Source of the DNA: Candidatus Azobacteroides pseudotrichonymphae
Lineage (GTDB): Bacteria > Bacteroidota > Bacteroidia > Bacteroidales > Azobacteroidaceae
Assembly (NCBI GenBank): GCA_002091395.1
Contig: AP017913.1
Coordinates: 60,520-124,519, forward strand
Direction: 5' to 3'
Length of the DNA: 64,000 bases
A model generated the notes under the pieces. It was not told where the DNA came from. It made no database searches and worked only from the letters and a program-made list of their open reading frames with translations. Both the position numbers and the translations under genes were made by a program. This document shows positions 46,243-57,062 of this stretch, one piece after another (position 1 is the stretch's first letter; every line of letters starts with the position of its first letter).

Positions 46243-47235
46243 ATGGTAAACTATAAAAATTTGGGACTTGTTAACAGTCGTGCCCTTTTTGAAAGGGCAA
46301 CAAAGGAAAATTATGCAATACCTGCATTCAATTTTAATAATATGGAACAATTGCAGGCAATTATTCAAGCATGTGTTGAAGAAAGTTCTCCAGTAATACT
46401 TCAAGTATCAAGTGGAGCTCGTAAATATGCTAATCAAACTATTTTGCGTTATTTAGCGCAAGGCGCAGTAGAGTATGCTAAAGAACTTGGAAAAGCTATC
46501 CCTATAGTCCTACACTTAGATCATGGAGATACGTTTGATTTATGTAAAAGTTGTATAGATTTTGGTTTTTCGTCAGTAATGATTGATGGTTCACATTTCC
46601 CTTATGATGAAAATGTGAAATTGACATGTAAAGTTGTAGAATATGCCCACCATCACGGTGTTACTGTAGAAGGCGAATTAGGTGTTTTGGCAGGAATAGA
46701 AGATGACGTATCTGCTAAAAGTAACACTTACACAAAACCAGAAGAAGTTGAAGATTTTGTTTCTAAAACAAATGTAGATTCTTTAGCTATTTCTATTGGA
46801 ACTTCTCATGGAGCTAATAAATTTAAACCTGAGCAATGTACTCGTAATAATAAAGGAATTTTAATCCCTCCCATTTTGCGTTTTGATATTTTAGAAGCTG
46901 TAGAAAAGCGTATACCTGGATTCCCTATTGTACTACATGGAGCATCCTCCGTTCCTCAAATTCAAGTAGAAATAATAAATAATAATGGTGGGAAACTGAA
47001 AGATGCCATTGGAATTCCAGAAGAACAGTTACGTAAAGCAGCAAGATCTTCTGTTTGTAAAATTAATATAGATTCAGACGGTCGTCTAGTAATGACTGCT
47101 GCTATTCGTAGTATATTTAATACCAACCCTGAATGGTTTGACCCACGTCAGTATTTAGGACCAGCTCGTGAATCACTTAAAGATCTGTATAAACATAAAA
47201 TAACACATGTTTTGGGATCAGCTGGTAAAATATAA
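46243..47235 (+). CDS. fba: Class II fructose-1,6-bisphosphate aldolase
   Basis: Zinc-dependent cleavage of fructose-1,6-bisphosphate to two triose phosphates. 330 residues. HLDHGDTFDLC carries the metal-binding His and catalytic Asp; SVMIDGSHFPYDEN, VEGELGVLAGIED and GTSHGANK follow, all typical of the class II type. Stands alone between long spacers. Confidence 0.96.
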   Translation: MVNYKNLGLVNSRALFERATKENYAIPAFNFNNMEQLQAIIQACVEESSPVILQVSSGARKYANQTILRYLAQGAVEYAKELGKAIPIVLHLDHGDTFDLCKSCIDFGFSSVMIDGSHFPYDENVKLTCKVVEYAHHHGVTVEGELGVLAGIEDDVSAKSNTYTKPEEVEDFVSKTNVDSLAISIGTSHGANKFKPEQCTRNNKGILIPPILRFDILEAVEKRIPGFPIVLHGASSVPQIQVEIINNNGGKLKDAIGIPEEQLRKAARSSVCKINIDSDGRLVMTAAIRSIFNTNPEWFDPRQYLGPARESLKDLYKHKITHVLGSAGKI

Positions 47236-47744
47236 TATGATAAAATTAAAACTAGAAGATTAAAAATGTCTAACTTAAGGTATAGTGAATTTTAGTTATT
47301 TATATTAAATAGTATTGAGAAATAAGGTGTTTTGTTTCAAAATTAAGATTTTTAATTAGCATTTGTTTGTAATGTTTTATTAAGGTGGACTATGTTACAA
47401 ACATATAAGTATTATGCAAAATAGTAAGGTATGAATGGACTAAAATTTATAATTGTTATTTAGTTTATTTGGTCTATTATGTAAATGAAAAAAAATTGAT
47501 ATTAACTGTATTTTTTACATTTTAGCCAATTAAAATTTATTAATTTTTAGCTTTATTGTGAAGCTAAAAATTACGAATTCTTGTGTTATCATTATGTCAA
47601 TTGTATTTTAATACGATTTTTAAATAATGTTAGTATTAATAATTGAGAAACATATGCATTCATGTGATTTACAAAGAGAATTTGTGATTAAATCATTTTA
47701 AAAAGCCAAAGAATGGAAGTAGTGTAAATTATTAGAATAGAAAA
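47236..47744. other. Spacer fba-argC
   Basis: 509 bp with no gene; one strong hairpin (47541-47573). Confidence 0.5.
47541..47573. terminator. Perfect 13 bp hairpin between fba and argC
   Basis: Arms 47541-47553 and 47561-47573, 7 nt loop tattgtg; stem contains AGCTT/AAGCT. About 305 bp after fba and 170 bp before argC. May terminate fba transcripts. Confidence 0.5.
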
Positions 47745-48701
47745 ATGATAAAAGTTGGGATTATTGGAGGAGCTGGTTATATTGCAGGAGAATTAATTCG
47801 GATATTGATAAATCATCCTGATGTAAATATTACATTTGTTCACAGTAATAGTAATGCCGGAAGTAAAATTATTGATATTCATACAGGATTAATTGGTGAG
47901 GCAAATTTAGTTTTCTCTAGTTTATATGATTTAAATGAGATTGATGTTTTGTTTCTTTGTTCTGCACATGGTTATAGTAAAAGATTTATAAAAACTCATG
48001 TAATCCCTGATAAATTGAAAATCATAGATTTATCTATGGATTTCCGTCATAAGGATTGTGCTGAAAAATTTATTTATGGCTTGCCTGAATTAAATAGGAA
48101 TATTATTAGAAAAGCTCAGTATATTGCTAATCCAGGTTGTTTTGCTACAGCTGTTCAATTAGCTTTGTTGCCTTTGGCAGCAAACAATTTCTTAAAAAAT
48201 GAAATTCATATAAATGCAATTACTGGAGGAACAGGAGCAGGTTCGAGACTAACAAAAACGTCTCATTTTTCTTGGAGAAATGGAAATATTTCAGTTTATA
48301 AAGTATTTTCTCATCAACATTTAAAAGAGATTTCTGAATCTTTAAATTGTGAATTATCAAAATTTAGTTTTGTTCCAATGAGAGGTAATTTCTCAAGAGG
48401 AATTTTTGCAACAGTTTACACTGAAGTAGATCTTAGCATCGAGTATGCTACTGAAGTTTATTTGAATTTTTACAAAAAAAGTGCTTTTACATTTATTTAT
48501 GATAAAGAGCCTGATTTAAAGCAAGTAATAAATACAAATAAATGTATTATTCATTTGGAGAAATACGGGAATAAATTATTTATTATTTCTGTTATAGATA
48601 ATTTGCTAAAAGGAGCTTCTGGACAAGCAGTTCAAAATTTTAACCTAATATGTGGGTTAAATGAGAAAACCGGGTTAATTCTTAAAGCAAATGCATTCTG
48701 A
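47745..48701 (+). CDS. argC: N-acetyl-gamma-glutamyl-phosphate reductase
   Basis: NADPH-dependent reduction of N-acyl-glutamyl phosphate in arginine synthesis. 318 residues. IIGGAGYIAGEL at the N-terminus, the catalytic cysteine in NPGCFATAVQLAL, and GTGAGSRL are all seen. Some Bacteroidota use N-succinylated rather than acetylated intermediates, so the acyl group is not certain. It is separated from GNAT-argG by about 5 kb. Its end overlaps era by 11 bp. Confidence 0.94.
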   Translation: MIKVGIIGGAGYIAGELIRILINHPDVNITFVHSNSNAGSKIIDIHTGLIGEANLVFSSLYDLNEIDVLFLCSAHGYSKRFIKTHVIPDKLKIIDLSMDFRHKDCAEKFIYGLPELNRNIIRKAQYIANPGCFATAVQLALLPLAANNFLKNEIHINAITGGTGAGSRLTKTSHFSWRNGNISVYKVFSHQHLKEISESLNCELSKFSFVPMRGNFSRGIFATVYTEVDLSIEYATEVYLNFYKKSAFTFIYDKEPDLKQVINTNKCIIHLEKYGNKLFIISVIDNLLKGASGQAVQNFNLICGLNEKTGLILKANAF

Positions 48702-49584
48702 TATAAAAGATATCCATAAATCCGGATTCGTAAATATTGTTGGTAATTCTAATGTTGGGAAATCCACTTTAATGAATGTTTTAATAGGTGAAAAACTATC
48801 TATTATTACTTATAAGGCACAAACCACTCGTCATAGAATTATTGGCATTGTAAACACAACTGAAATGCAAATTGTTTATTCTGATACTCCAGGTGTACTA
48901 CATCCAAATTACAAATTGCAAAAAAAAATGTTAAACTTTTCGGAGTCAGCTTTAGAGGACGCAGATGTATTACTTTATGTAACTGATATTTTAGAAGATG
49001 CTTGGAAAAATGTATTTTTTTTAAAAAAAATACAAAAGCTTACTTTGCCTATTTTATTAGTTATTAATAAAATTGATCTATCAAATCAAAATCAGTTAGA
49101 ACAAAAAGTGTTAGAATGGGAAAAAATTCTTCCTTATGCTGAAATAATTCCGCTTTCAGCAACTAATCGCTTTAATATAGATTACCTGAAGAAAAAAATT
49201 GAAAAATTGTTACCTGTGGCACCTCCTTTTTTTAAAAAAAACACTTTAACTGATCGTTCTTCTCGTTTTTTTGTAACAGAAATTGTTCGCGAAAAAATTC
49301 TCTTATATTATAAAAAAGAAATACCTTACTCGGTGGAAGTAGTTGTAGAATTTTTTAAGGACTTTGTAAGTTTTATTGAAATGAATGTAATAATCTTTAC
49401 AGAAAAAGAATCTCAAAAAAAAATTATTATAGGAAATAATGGAAATGCATTAAACAAAATTTGTTCTATAGCTCAAAAGGATATTGAAAAATTCCTTGAT
49501 AAACGAATAATGCTTAAAATGTATGTTAAGGTAAAAAAAAAGTGGAGAAATAGAAATAAATTTTTGAAACAATTTGGTTATTAA
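48691..49584 (+). CDS. era: GTPase Era
   Basis: Essential GTPase binding the 3' end of 16S rRNA in 30S maturation. 297 residues. G1 GNSNVGKSTL (about 17-26), G3 DTPG in YSDTPGVLHPNYKL, G4 NKID, and a C-terminal KH domain with IIIGNNGNALNKI. Overlaps argC by 11 bp. Confidence 0.96.
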   Translation: MHSDIKDIHKSGFVNIVGNSNVGKSTLMNVLIGEKLSIITYKAQTTRHRIIGIVNTTEMQIVYSDTPGVLHPNYKLQKKMLNFSESALEDADVLLYVTDILEDAWKNVFFLKKIQKLTLPILLVINKIDLSNQNQLEQKVLEWEKILPYAEIIPLSATNRFNIDYLKKKIEKLLPVAPPFFKKNTLTDRSSRFFVTEIVREKILLYYKKEIPYSVEVVVEFFKDFVSFIEMNVIIFTEKESQKKIIIGNNGNALNKICSIAQKDIEKFLDKRIMLKMYVKVKKKWRNRNKFLKQFGY

Positions 49585-49853
49585 TGGATAATTGTGTGAC
49601 ATAATTAATTCTATTTAATTAGAATTTAGTGAATCATTTTTACTGTGAATTTTGTTGAACGTAGTAATGTTGAATTTTTATTCAATTTTTAGTAAACCAT
49701 ATATAATTATAGTGTTTTTAAAAAGTTTATAATTTTATATATTCCATATATTGATGAATTTTGTATGATATTTGTTTGAGTATAAAAAAAATGTTATTTT
49801 TACGCGAGATTGTGGTTTTATGATTCTATGGAAATTTAATTATTTAATAATGA

Positions 49854-50906
<1,053 letters not shown>

Positions 50907-51264
50907 TAAAATTTAAATTTTTGAGATAGTTCAATTTCTTTGTTTGAATTTATTTCAGTTTGTAGGTTTTTTTGCGTTGTTTGGTTATTTTTATATTTTC
51001 TGTGATAATTGGAATTTTGTATTCAATTATCCAGAATGATAGTGAAAATTTTTATTTTAATTGCAATTTCGTTTACGATGCTGTCGTTTTTGCTCTGTTT
51101 ATAATTTTGTCTGAAATCTGTTTCTAATGTAATTAAAACTTCGTGTTTCTATAATTTCTTTTTTTGTAAAATTCTACATAAATTTGGAGGCCTAAGGTAT
51201 TTATAATATTAAAGCTAAAATAATGGCACACACAATTTATGTGGTTAAAAGGTTTTGGGAGCGT
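50907..51264. other. Convergent spacer gapA / glnS
   Basis: 358 bp between convergent genes, no ORF. Contains a hairpin at 51004-51031. Confidence 0.5.
51004..51031 (+). terminator. Hairpin after gapA
   Basis: 11 bp stem (51004-51010 with 51025-51031, and 51012-51015 with 51021-51024) with one bulged G and a 5 nt loop. About 100 bp after gapA and in a convergent spacer, so a terminator is expected. Confidence 0.5.
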
Positions 51265-52977
51265 CTATTTATTGTTTTTTATTTGTTTGAATTTAAATTT
51301 ATTTTTTTTTGATTCTTTTAATGATACAGTTTTGTTGAATATTAATTTGTTTTTTGTAGAATCTGGATCTACGTTAAAATATCCCAGTCGTTGGAATTGA
51401 AAATTTTCTAACGGTGAAGCATTTTCTAATTCTTTTTCAATTCTAGCAGTTGTTTTTATAGTTAATGAATTCGGATTTATTTTTTCATAAAAATTTTTTT
51501 CTTCAGAGGGGTTTTTTACAGTAAATAAATAATCATATAGTCGTACTTCTGCCGGTATACTATGTTTTATAGAAACCCAATGTAAAGTTCCTTTTATTTT
51601 TCTGTTACTTTCTTTTAATCCAGATTTAGTCTGTGGGTAGTACTCGGCATATATTTCTTTCAGAATTCCTGATTTATTCTTTTTTACTCCTATACATTTA
51701 ACAATGTAAGCATTTTTTAGGCGAACTTCTTTACCTATAGTTAGGCGATAAAAATTTTTTGAGGCATTTTCCATAAAATCTTCTTTTTCTATGTATAATT
51801 CACGAGAAAAAGCAATTTTATGAGTTCCTTCCAAATCATTTCCTGGATTATTAGTTATTTCCATCATTTCTATTTTTTCTTTTGGATAGTTAATTAGAAT
51901 CAATTTTATTGGATCTATAACTACAAAAACACGTTTTGCTTTTGTATTCAAATCTTCACGAATTGAGTATTCTAGTAAAGAAATATCTATTAAAGCTTCA
52001 AATTTAGTATACCCAATTTTATCTATAAAATTGCGAATAGATTCAGGCGTGTATCCTCTTCGTCGTAGTCCAGCCAATGTTGGCATCCTTGGGTCGTCCC
52101 AGCCATTAACAATATTATCACGTATTAATTGTGCTAATTTACGCTTACTCATTACAGTATATGTTAAATTTAACCGATTAAATTCGTATTGTGATGGACG
52201 GTAGTCTTTATTTTCTGGGTGAAATATTTTTAATTGATCTATAAACCAATCATATAATGGTCGATGAACAGCAAATTCCAATGTGCAAATAGAATGAGTG
52301 ACACCTTCAAAGTAATCACTTTGTCCATGTGCAAAATCGTACATAGGATAAACTTTCCACTTATTACCTGTTCGATGGTGTAAATGATGATCAATAATTC
52401 GATAAATAATTGGGTCTCTTAAATGCATATTAGGACTTGACATATCAATTTTAGCTCTTAATACCATTGTTCCTTCCGTTATTTCACCTTGATTCATTTT
52501 GTTGAATAGATCTAAATTTTCTATTATTGGACGATCTCTATATGGTGAATTTATTCCTGATTGATTTGGTGTTCCTTTTTGTTCAGCAATTTCTTTTGAG
52601 GATTGTTCATCAACATATGCCTTTCCTGCTTGAATTAATTGAATCGCAAAATTCCATAATTTTTGAAAATAATCAGAAGTATAATAAATTTTCCCCCAAT
52701 TGAATCCTAACCAAATAATATCTTTTAATATAGAATTTATATATTCTATGTTTTCTTTTACTGGATTGGTATCATCAAAACGAAGATTACAAATTCCCCC
52801 ATATTTCTTTACAATTCCAAAATCCATACAAATAGCTTTTGCATGACCAATATGTAAGTACCCATTTGGTTCTGGAGGGAATCTTGTTTGAATTCTTTCT
52901 ATACTTTTGCCTTCAATTACTATTTTTTTAATAATTGATTCAATAAAATTGGTGTTTTCTTTATTTTTATTATGCAT
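51265..52977 (-). CDS. glnS: Glutaminyl-tRNA synthetase
   Basis: Charges tRNA-Gln directly. 570 residues. Class I HIGH in PPEPNGYLHIGHAKAI, KMSKS-type TVMSKRKLAQL, GLRRRGYTPESIRNF and FAHGQSDYFEGVTHS are typical of GlnRS (not GluRS). Anticodon-binding beta-barrels occupy the C-terminal third. Its presence suggests no need for the GatCAB route to Gln-tRNA. Confidence 0.96.
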   Translation of the reverse strand: MHNKNKENTNFIESIIKKIVIEGKSIERIQTRFPPEPNGYLHIGHAKAICMDFGIVKKYGGICNLRFDDTNPVKENIEYINSILKDIIWLGFNWGKIYYTSDYFQKLWNFAIQLIQAGKAYVDEQSSKEIAEQKGTPNQSGINSPYRDRPIIENLDLFNKMNQGEITEGTMVLRAKIDMSSPNMHLRDPIIYRIIDHHLHHRTGNKWKVYPMYDFAHGQSDYFEGVTHSICTLEFAVHRPLYDWFIDQLKIFHPENKDYRPSQYEFNRLNLTYTVMSKRKLAQLIRDNIVNGWDDPRMPTLAGLRRRGYTPESIRNFIDKIGYTKFEALIDISLLEYSIREDLNTKAKRVFVVIDPIKLILINYPKEKIEMMEITNNPGNDLEGTHKIAFSRELYIEKEDFMENASKNFYRLTIGKEVRLKNAYIVKCIGVKKNKSGILKEIYAEYYPQTKSGLKESNRKIKGTLHWVSIKHSIPAEVRLYDYLFTVKNPSEEKNFYEKINPNSLTIKTTARIEKELENASPLENFQFQRLGYFNVDPDSTKNKLIFNKTVSLKESKKNKFKFKQIKNNK

Positions 52978-53091
52978 AATTTTAGATAAAAACTTTCATC
53001 TGGCTGAAGTTACAAAACTTAAATTTGAGAATTATTTTTTATATTCATTGGTTTGGTTTAAATCTATTATTTTAAGAATTTTTAGAAAATT

Positions 53092-53379
53092 ATGAAGAAA
53101 AAAGAAAATATACTTAACAAATATTGGATAGTTTGTATATTATTTATTATTATTACTTTTTTTATTGGCGATAATAGCATTATTAAACAAATTAGCTATA
53201 ATCGCGAAATTAAAAATTTAAAAAGTAAAATAAAATTTTATACAAAAAAAAATGAAGAAAATTTGAAAAAACTTAGTTTTTTTTATGGTGATAATAAAAA
53301 TTTAGAAAAAATTATTCGAGAAGAGTATTTTATGGCGAAATCTGATGAAGATTTTTTTTTCATAAAAAACAATGGGTAA
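53092..53379 (+). CDS. DivIC/FtsB-like septum protein
   Basis: 95 residues. One transmembrane helix (WIVCILFIIITFFIG, about 13-27), then a coiled coil (EIKNLKSKIKFYTKKNEENLKKL) and the family C-terminal EKIIREEYFMAKSDED. Part of the divisome core with FtsL and FtsQ. Divergent from glnS across about 114 bp. Confidence 0.86.
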   Translation: MKKKENILNKYWIVCILFIIITFFIGDNSIIKQISYNREIKNLKSKIKFYTKKNEENLKKLSFFYGDNKNLEKIIREEYFMAKSDEDFFFIKNNG

Positions 53380-53866
53380 ATTTTTTGTAATTAGTAAAGT
53401 GTAGCATTTTGATGTAATATTAGTATTATTTGTAAGTTGATCAATGAGTGTAATTTTATAGATTGTATTGCAGTTACGATGGTTTTTTAGTTTAAAGTAT
53501 TGATGGATTTGACTAATGAGCTTGAATTAATCAAGTTGCATTATAATCTTATTTTGATTTTATCTAAAGAACATAAAAATGTCTAAATTCAGTTTTTAGT
53601 AACTATTAAATTTTTGTGAAACTTATAAAGATGTAATTTTTTTATAAAAATTGACAGAATTATCTGTGTTGTAATTGTGTTTACAACGTAAAATTATATA
53701 TTACTTTCAAGTGGTATAATTCTATAATTAATTTTATTTTTTAAGGAGCAGAAAAATACTTTGAATAGTATAGGAAAAGTATAGTAATTAAAATAATGTT
53801 TTCATTTTGTGTTTCTTATGTTTTTTGCGACATTCTGAATTATTATCTTTAATTTTTTGTTCTTTA
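53380..53866. other. Spacer before GNAT-argG
   Basis: About 490 bp, no gene. A short 7 bp hairpin (53668-53687) and a purine-rich AAGGAG at about 53742 were seen; the latter is too far from the ATG to be a ribosome binding site. Confidence 0.45.
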
Positions 53867-54415
53867 ATGATGAATTTTAAAATTGAAATATTAATTGCTA
53901 ATGAAAATCATGTTGCATACGTTCCTACAATACTGCAAACAATTGAAAATGCGGCAAAAGTACGTGGGACTGGTATTGCTAAACGAACTCCAGAATATTT
54001 AGAGCAAAAAATAAGGGAAGGTAAGGCTGTTGTTGCTTTTATGAATAATGAATTTGCTGGTTTTTGTTATATAGAAAGTTGGGGAAACAAACAATATGTT
54101 GTTAATTCTGGACTGATTGTAGTAGATAAATTTAGAGGGCAAGGATTGGCAAGAAAAATCAAAGAAAAATCTTTTGAGTTATCAAGAAAAAAATATCCTG
54201 AAGCAAAACTGTTTGGATTAACATCTGGATCTGCTGTGATGAAAATTAATACTGATTTAGGGTATGTCCCGGTGACTTTTGACGAATTAACAGATGATGA
54301 AGCGTTTTGGAGAGGATGTCAAGGATGTATTAACTATGATATTTTGCAAAGAACAAATCGTCGTTATTGTATTTGTACTGGTATGTTGTATGATCCGAAA
54401 AAAGATAAATTTTAG
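53867..54415 (+). CDS. GNAT N-acyltransferase, probable N-acylglutamate synthase
   Basis: 182 residues from ATG 53867 (MMNFKIEILIA); the frame also extends to a TTG at 53807. GNAT fold with acetyl-CoA loop VVDKFRGQGLARKIKE (about 90-105). Directly upstream of argG, so in Bacteroidota likely the first arginine enzyme, making N-acetyl- or N-succinyl-glutamate; the acyl donor is uncertain. Four Cys near the C-terminus (GCQGC and RYCICTG) suggest a metal site. Gap to argG 25 bp. Confidence 0.8.
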   Translation: MMNFKIEILIANENHVAYVPTILQTIENAAKVRGTGIAKRTPEYLEQKIREGKAVVAFMNNEFAGFCYIESWGNKQYVVNSGLIVVDKFRGQGLARKIKEKSFELSRKKYPEAKLFGLTSGSAVMKINTDLGYVPVTFDELTDDEAFWRGCQGCINYDILQRTNRRYCICTGMLYDPKKDKF

Positions 54416-54440
54416 ATAATGGAAATATTGATAAAAAATA

Positions 54441-55643
54441 ATGAAACAAACAGTGATTTTGGCATATAGTGGTGGGTTAGATACATCTTTTTGTGTTATG
54501 TATTTATCTCAAGAATTAGGGTATGATGTTTATACAGCCTTAGTAAATACAGGTGGATTTACTGACAAGTACTTAAAAATATTAGAAAAACGTGCTTACA
54601 AACTAGGAGCAAAAAAACATGTAAATCTTGATATTACAAAAGAATATTATGAAAAAGGAATTAAATATATGATTTTTGGAAATGTATTACGTAATGCTAC
54701 TTATCCAATATCAGTTAGTTCAGAACGTATTTTTCAAGCTATTGCAATAATTAATTATGCTAAAGATGTAAAAGCCAATTTTGTAGCTCATGGCAGTACT
54801 GGTGCAGGGAATGATCAAATTCGTTTTGACTTGACTTTTGATGTATTAGCTCCAGAGATTAGTGTTATCACTCCTATACGTGATTTGATGCTTACTCGCG
54901 AATATGAAATTAATTATTTGAAACAACATGGATTTGAAATTAATTTCACAGAAATGGAATATTCTGTGAATAAGGGACTTTGGGGAACAAGTATTGGAGG
55001 TAAAGAAACATTAGAATCAGGACAAGCTTTACCTGAAGATATTTATCCATCGCAGCTACAAGAACATAAAGAATCGATTTTAAAAATTTCTTTTGAATGT
55101 GGAGAAATATTTTCTGTTAATGAAGAAAAATATCAAAGTAAAATAAAAGCAATACAAAAAATAGAGCAGATAACATCGCGTTATGCTATTGGTCGCGGGA
55201 TACATGTTGGTGATACAATTATTGGGATTAAGGGACGTGTTGGGTTTGAAGCAGCTGCTCCATTGGTAATTATTAATGCGCATAGGATGTTAGAAAAACA
55301 TACTATGACTAAATGGCAGCAATATTGGAAGGATCAATTAGGTAATTGGTATGGATTGTTTTTGCATGAAGCTCAGTATTTTGATCCGGTAATGCGGGAT
55401 ATTGAATCTTTTTTACAGAGTTCACAAAAAAATGTTACAGGTACAGTAATTATTAAGCTACGACCATATCAATATATTTTTATGGGAGTCGAGAGTGATT
55501 TTGATTTAGTTAAAATAAATTTTGGTAAATACGGAGAAACTGCTAATGCTTGGACTCCTGATGATATAAAAGGGTTTACAAAAATAATGGCTACTTCAAC
55601 AAAAATTTATTATGCAGTACAGAAGAATAAAAAAATAAAGTAA
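54441..55643 (+). CDS. argG: Argininosuccinate synthase
   Basis: ATP-dependent joining of citrulline and aspartate. 400 residues. ATP PP-loop ILAYSGGLDTSFC (6-18), and AHGSTGAGNDQIRFD are diagnostic. Co-directional with the GNAT gene. argH, argF and argD are not in the window. Confidence 0.96.
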   Translation: MKQTVILAYSGGLDTSFCVMYLSQELGYDVYTALVNTGGFTDKYLKILEKRAYKLGAKKHVNLDITKEYYEKGIKYMIFGNVLRNATYPISVSSERIFQAIAIINYAKDVKANFVAHGSTGAGNDQIRFDLTFDVLAPEISVITPIRDLMLTREYEINYLKQHGFEINFTEMEYSVNKGLWGTSIGGKETLESGQALPEDIYPSQLQEHKESILKISFECGEIFSVNEEKYQSKIKAIQKIEQITSRYAIGRGIHVGDTIIGIKGRVGFEAAAPLVIINAHRMLEKHTMTKWQQYWKDQLGNWYGLFLHEAQYFDPVMRDIESFLQSSQKNVTGTVIIKLRPYQYIFMGVESDFDLVKINFGKYGETANAWTPDDIKGFTKIMATSTKIYYAVQKNKKIK

Positions 55644-55732
55644 TTTATGATAAGCAATACAATATCTTAAACATATGATTTTATTGTAATTTAAATGAGT
55701 AAAATAAAAAAGTATAAATTAAATATATTTCT

Positions 55733-56584
55733 ATGAAAAGATTAAAAAGAGTTGTTGCCATACATGATCTTTCTTGCTTTGGGAAATGTTCTTTAACTGT
55801 TGCTTTACCTATTATTTCTGCAGCAGGTATAGAGGTTACTGTTCTTCCAACTGCAGTGTTGTCAACTCATACTGGTGGATTTAAAAATTTTGTTTATCGT
55901 GATTTGACTAGAGATATAGCTCCTATAACAATTCATTGGAAAAGTCTTAATATTGATTTTAATGCTATTTATACCGGATTTTTAGGATCTTTTGAACAAT
56001 TTGATTTAGTAACAAAATTTTTTAAAACTTTTAAAACTGATACTACTATTATTTTAGTAGATCCTGTTATGGCTGATAACGGAGAACTTTATAAAATATT
56101 TAATATAGAATTTGTTAATGGAATGCGTCAGTTATGTAAATTGGCAGATATTATTATTCCAAATATTACAGAAGCAACATTATTAATTGGTGAAAAGTAC
56201 AAACCAGGTCCGTATACAAAAAAATATATTGAAAATATACTGATAAGTTTAAGTAAATTGGGCCCGAAAAAAATAGTTTTAACTGGTGTGTTTTTAAAAA
56301 ATGGAGAGATCGGTGCTGCTACATATGATTCGACAAACGATGAAATAGGTTATATTTTAGAAAATCAAATATATGGAAATTTTCATGGAACAGGTGATGT
56401 TTTTGGCTCTGCTTTATTAGCTGGATTATTAAATAATTTTAATTTGGATATTTCGACTTCTATTGCAATTCGGTTTACAGTTACTGCTATTAAAAAAACT
56501 GCGTTAGCTAAAACAGATATGCGTTTTGGAGTCAATTTTGAACAAAGTATTCCAGGGTTGTTAAAAGATTTGAAATTAGCATAA
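55733..56584 (+). CDS. pdxY: Pyridoxal/pyridoxamine kinase
   Basis: Phosphorylates B6 vitamers for PLP salvage. 283 residues of the ribokinase-like PdxK/PdxY family. AIHDLSCFGKCSLTVALP, STHTGGFKNF, VDPVMADNGELY and the catalytic Asp in GTGDVFGSALLAG are present. Complements de novo PdxST at 22.6-24 kb. Symbol between pdxK and pdxY is uncertain. Confidence 0.88.
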   Translation: MKRLKRVVAIHDLSCFGKCSLTVALPIISAAGIEVTVLPTAVLSTHTGGFKNFVYRDLTRDIAPITIHWKSLNIDFNAIYTGFLGSFEQFDLVTKFFKTFKTDTTIILVDPVMADNGELYKIFNIEFVNGMRQLCKLADIIIPNITEATLLIGEKYKPGPYTKKYIENILISLSKLGPKKIVLTGVFLKNGEIGAATYDSTNDEIGYILENQIYGNFHGTGDVFGSALLAGLLNNFNLDISTSIAIRFTVTAIKKTALAKTDMRFGVNFEQSIPGLLKDLKLA

Positions 56585-56598
56585 TGTCTTAATTTTGT

Positions 56599-56964
56599 TT
56601 ATTGTTTAGTCGATTGTTTATGAAAATTATATAATTCTTCAATTTCTATCCTTAAAGCTAGAAGTTCTGTACGAACGTCTTTTAAAGAATTGATTATTTT
56701 TTCTGTTTGAATAGTTTTATTTCTATTCCATTTTAGTCTATGGCGAGCGCCAGAAATAGTCATGCCTATTTCTTTTACCAAATAATGTACAAGGCATACT
56801 TCGTCTATATCTTTTTGACAATATCTACGGGCTCCTTTGGCTGTTCTACCAGGGTGAATTGATGGAAATTCTTTTTCCCAAAATCTCAATAATGATTCAC
56901 TAATATGTAATTTGTTTGATACTTCTTTAATTGAGTAGAATAATTTTTCTTTTTCAGATTTCAT
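56599..56964 (-). CDS. MerR-family transcriptional regulator
   Basis: 121 residues. N-terminal MerR helix-turn-helix (FYSIKEVSNKLHISESLLRFWEK, PGRTAKGARRY) and a C-terminal helix (about 80-115) for dimerisation. No effector domain or metal-binding cysteines, so the signal is unknown. Located beside alaS, a common Bacteroidota arrangement. One of very few transcription regulators in the window. Confidence 0.9.
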   Translation of the reverse strand: MKSEKEKLFYSIKEVSNKLHISESLLRFWEKEFPSIHPGRTAKGARRYCQKDIDEVCLVHYLVKEIGMTISGARHRLKWNRNKTIQTEKIINSLKDVRTELLALRIEIEELYNFHKQSTKQ

Positions 56965-57062
56965 ATTATGATTTTATAAAGCATTTTTATTTTTGTTTCG
57001 AACAAAAGTAGAGATATTTATTTGTACATTCGAAAAATGTTTTTTTTAGTTTGATTTATCTT

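Noticed and set aside
53738..53750. AAGGAG considered as a ribosome binding site for the GNAT gene
   Set aside because: It lies more than 110 bp before the likely ATG, beyond working distance.
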